Shown here: positions 7,283-8,644 of the stretch, piece by piece
Position numbering within the stretch: position 1 is the stretch's first letter
How the letters are laid out: every line of letters starts with the position of its first letter
Source: Chitinophagaceae bacterium
Lineage (GTDB): Bacteria; Bacteroidota; Bacteroidia; Chitinophagales; Chitinophagaceae
Length of the DNA stretch: 8,644 bases
Direction of reading: 5' to 3'
Assembly: GCA_014379785.1 (NCBI GenBank)
Contig: JACMLD010000298.1
Span: forward strand, 1-8,644
Translations under genes and position numbers: made by a program
The notes under the pieces: generated by a model
The model's database searches: none
What the model saw: only the letters and a program-made list of their open reading frames with translations
Told to the model about the DNA's origin: nothing

Positions 7283-8644
7283 ATGAAAAAGATGACTTTC
7301 AAGCAAGTCGCCCCCTTCCTGGTTTTATCAGTCGTTGCCATCGCAGCCATTTTCGTCGGACCTGTTGCCGACTTCGCGGACAGCACAAAGTACAGCCCGG
7401 CAGATATTGCCTGGATTATCGTAGCAACTGCCCTGGTATTTTTAATGACTCCCGGTCTCGCATTTTTTTATGGGGGAATGGTGCACAGAAAGAATGTTAT
7501 CTCTACAATGATTAAAAGTGTGGTTGCCACAGGTGTTGTGAGCATACTTTGGGTAACTGTTGGATTCAGCCTCGCATTCGGTGACAGCATCGGTGGTATC
7601 ATCGGAAATCCTGCCACCTTCCTTTTCTTCCAGAATGTCAATTCCGGTGCTCCCTGGAGTCTTGCTCCATCGATTCCACTGACGCTTTTTGCGCTTTTTC
7701 AATTGATGTTTGCCATCATCACTCCGGGTCTTGTAGTGGGTGCTGTTGCAGAAAGGATAAAATTCACCTCATACATACTTTTCATCGTTCTTTTTAGCCT
7801 CCTTGTTTACTCACCAATTGCACATTGGACCTGGCATCCTGAAGGATTCCTTTTCAAAATGGGCGTTCTTGATTTCGCAGGTGGTACTGTGGTACATATT
7901 TCTGCAGGATGCGCGGCACTTGCCGGTGCGCTGGTTCTCAAACGCAGACAGTCCCATATTGAGCATCGCGAAATTCCGCCTGCAAACATTCCTTATGTTC
8001 TTATCGGAACAGGTTTGCTTTGGTTTGGCTGGTTCGGTTTCAACGCCGGTTCAGCGCTCGGAGCCAATGCCCTTGCAGTTTCTGCATTTGCAACAACCAA
8101 CACAGCAGCGGCCGCAGCAGGTCTTTCCTGGATGTTCTTTGATGTACTGCGTGGTAAAAAACCTTCGGTACTTGGATTCTGCATCGGTGCAGTAGTAGGA
8201 CTGGTGGCCATCACTCCTGCAGCAGGTTTCGTGGCAATCCCTCAAAGTATCTTTATCGGTGTATTCGCAGCGATCGTTTCAAATGTCGTTGTGTATTACA
8301 AACAAAAATCTACGCTCGATGATACCCTCGATGTATTCCCTTGCCATGGTGTAGGTGGAATGGTCGGAATGCTGATGACTGGTATTTTTGCTACCAAAGC
8401 AGTGAACGGTGCAGGCACAGAAGGTCTGTTCTACGGTGGTACGGCATTCTTTTTTACCCAGCTAAAAGGATTGGCTATTGTAGTAGGTTACAGCTTCGTC
8501 GTGTCATTTGCAATATTCAAATTCATCAACTTTATACTTCCAATGCGTGTATCGAGCGAAGAAGAAGCGGAAGGTCTTGATGCATCTCAGCACAATGAAA
8601 AATATCTTCAGGGAACCCTGCTGGTGAAAAACAGCAATGGTGTA
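7283..8644 (+). CDS. amt: Ammonium transporter (Amt/MEP/Rh family), nearly complete, runs off right edge
   Basis: The frame stays open from the ATG at 7283 for 454 codons to the last base, so only the extreme C-terminus is missing. Amt proteins are trimeric inner-membrane channels with about 11 membrane helices that take up ammonium. The N-terminus starts MKKMTF and has a hydrophobic segment at about 10-29, possibly a cleaved signal as in some Amt proteins. The pore residues can be matched to E. coli AmtB: gate phenylalanines Phe143 and Phe253 (F107, F215), recruitment-site Trp184 and Ser257 (W148, S219), Asp197 (D160), and the twin histidines His205 and His355 (H168, H318). The offsets are a steady 36-38 residues. 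The C-terminal tail (GLDASQHNEKY, then QGTLLV) is cytoplasmic and, in AmtB, is where the PII protein GlnK docks; no glnK is visible here. There is no Shine-Dalgarno sequence. The gene follows gltBD but is separated from it by a terminator. Confidence 0.96.
   Translation, partial: MKKMTFKQVAPFLVLSVVAIAAIFVGPVADFADSTKYSPADIAWIIVATALVFLMTPGLAFFYGGMVHRKNVISTMIKSVVATGVVSILWVTVGFSLAFGDSIGGIIGNPATFLFFQNVNSGAPWSLAPSIPLTLFALFQLMFAIITPGLVVGAVAERIKFTSYILFIVLFSLLVYSPIAHWTWHPEGFLFKMGVLDFAGGTVVHISAGCAALAGALVLKRRQSHIEHREIPPANIPYVLIGTGLLWFGWFGFNAGSALGANALAVSAFATTNTAAAAAGLSWMFFDVLRGKKPSVLGFCIGAVVGLVAITPAAGFVAIPQSIFIGVFAAIVSNVVVYYKQKSTLDDTLDVFPCHGVGGMVGMLMTGIFATKAVNGAGTEGLFYGGTAFFFTQLKGLAIVVGYSFVVSFAIFKFINFILPMRVSSEEEAEGLDASQHNEKYLQGTLLVKNSNGV

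Noticed and set aside
7159..7515. Plus-strand 118-codon frame upstream of and overlapping amt
   Set aside because: It overlaps the amt start in another frame. The amt frame is clearly the coding one, since its pore residues are all present.
1..8644. CRISPR array, tRNA or rRNA genes, insertion sequence or phage genes
   Set aside because: I saw no regularly spaced repeats, no cloverleaf or rRNA sequence, and no transposase, integrase or phage-like coding frame anywhere in the window.

Overview
The window looks like a chromosomal stretch of a Bacteroidota bacterium, probably close to the Chitinophagaceae. Four things suggest this: a PorT-like outer-membrane beta-barrel gene whose signal peptide ends in AQ; starts without Shine-Dalgarno sequences, preceded by A/T-rich leaders; a Bacteroidota-style Amt sequence; and an intergenic repeat of the ATTCCTCGACTGCGCTCGGAAT type. 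The lineage is inferred from sequence character only, not from a database match.

Layout. Positions 1-431 (minus strand) hold the N-terminal part of a secreted outer-membrane beta-barrel protein that runs off the left edge. Positions 432-968 form a 537-base intergenic region between two divergent genes. It holds an almost C-free purine tract with a degenerate 10-base repeat, then a GC-richer block containing a dispersed-repeat motif, then an A/T-rich leader. Positions 969-5486 encode the large subunit of glutamate synthase (gltB) and 5511-7016 the small subunit (gltD), in a two-gene operon closed by a clear intrinsic terminator at 7037-7065. After an A/T-rich spacer with a possible three-arm operator, an ammonium transporter gene (amt) starts at 7283 and stays open to the last base of the window.

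How the genes work together. Amt brings ammonium into the cell. Glutamine synthetase (not in this window) fixes it onto glutamate. GltBD then uses NADPH electrons to transfer the glutamine amide to 2-oxoglutarate, giving two glutamates. The window is therefore a nitrogen-assimilation locus. The terminator after gltD suggests that amt is transcribed separately, although it is on the same strand and in the same pathway.

I found no evidence of a new biological system. The enzymes keep all the catalytic and cofactor residues I could check. The least explained DNA is the 432-968 intergenic region and the short inverted-repeat cluster upstream of amt.
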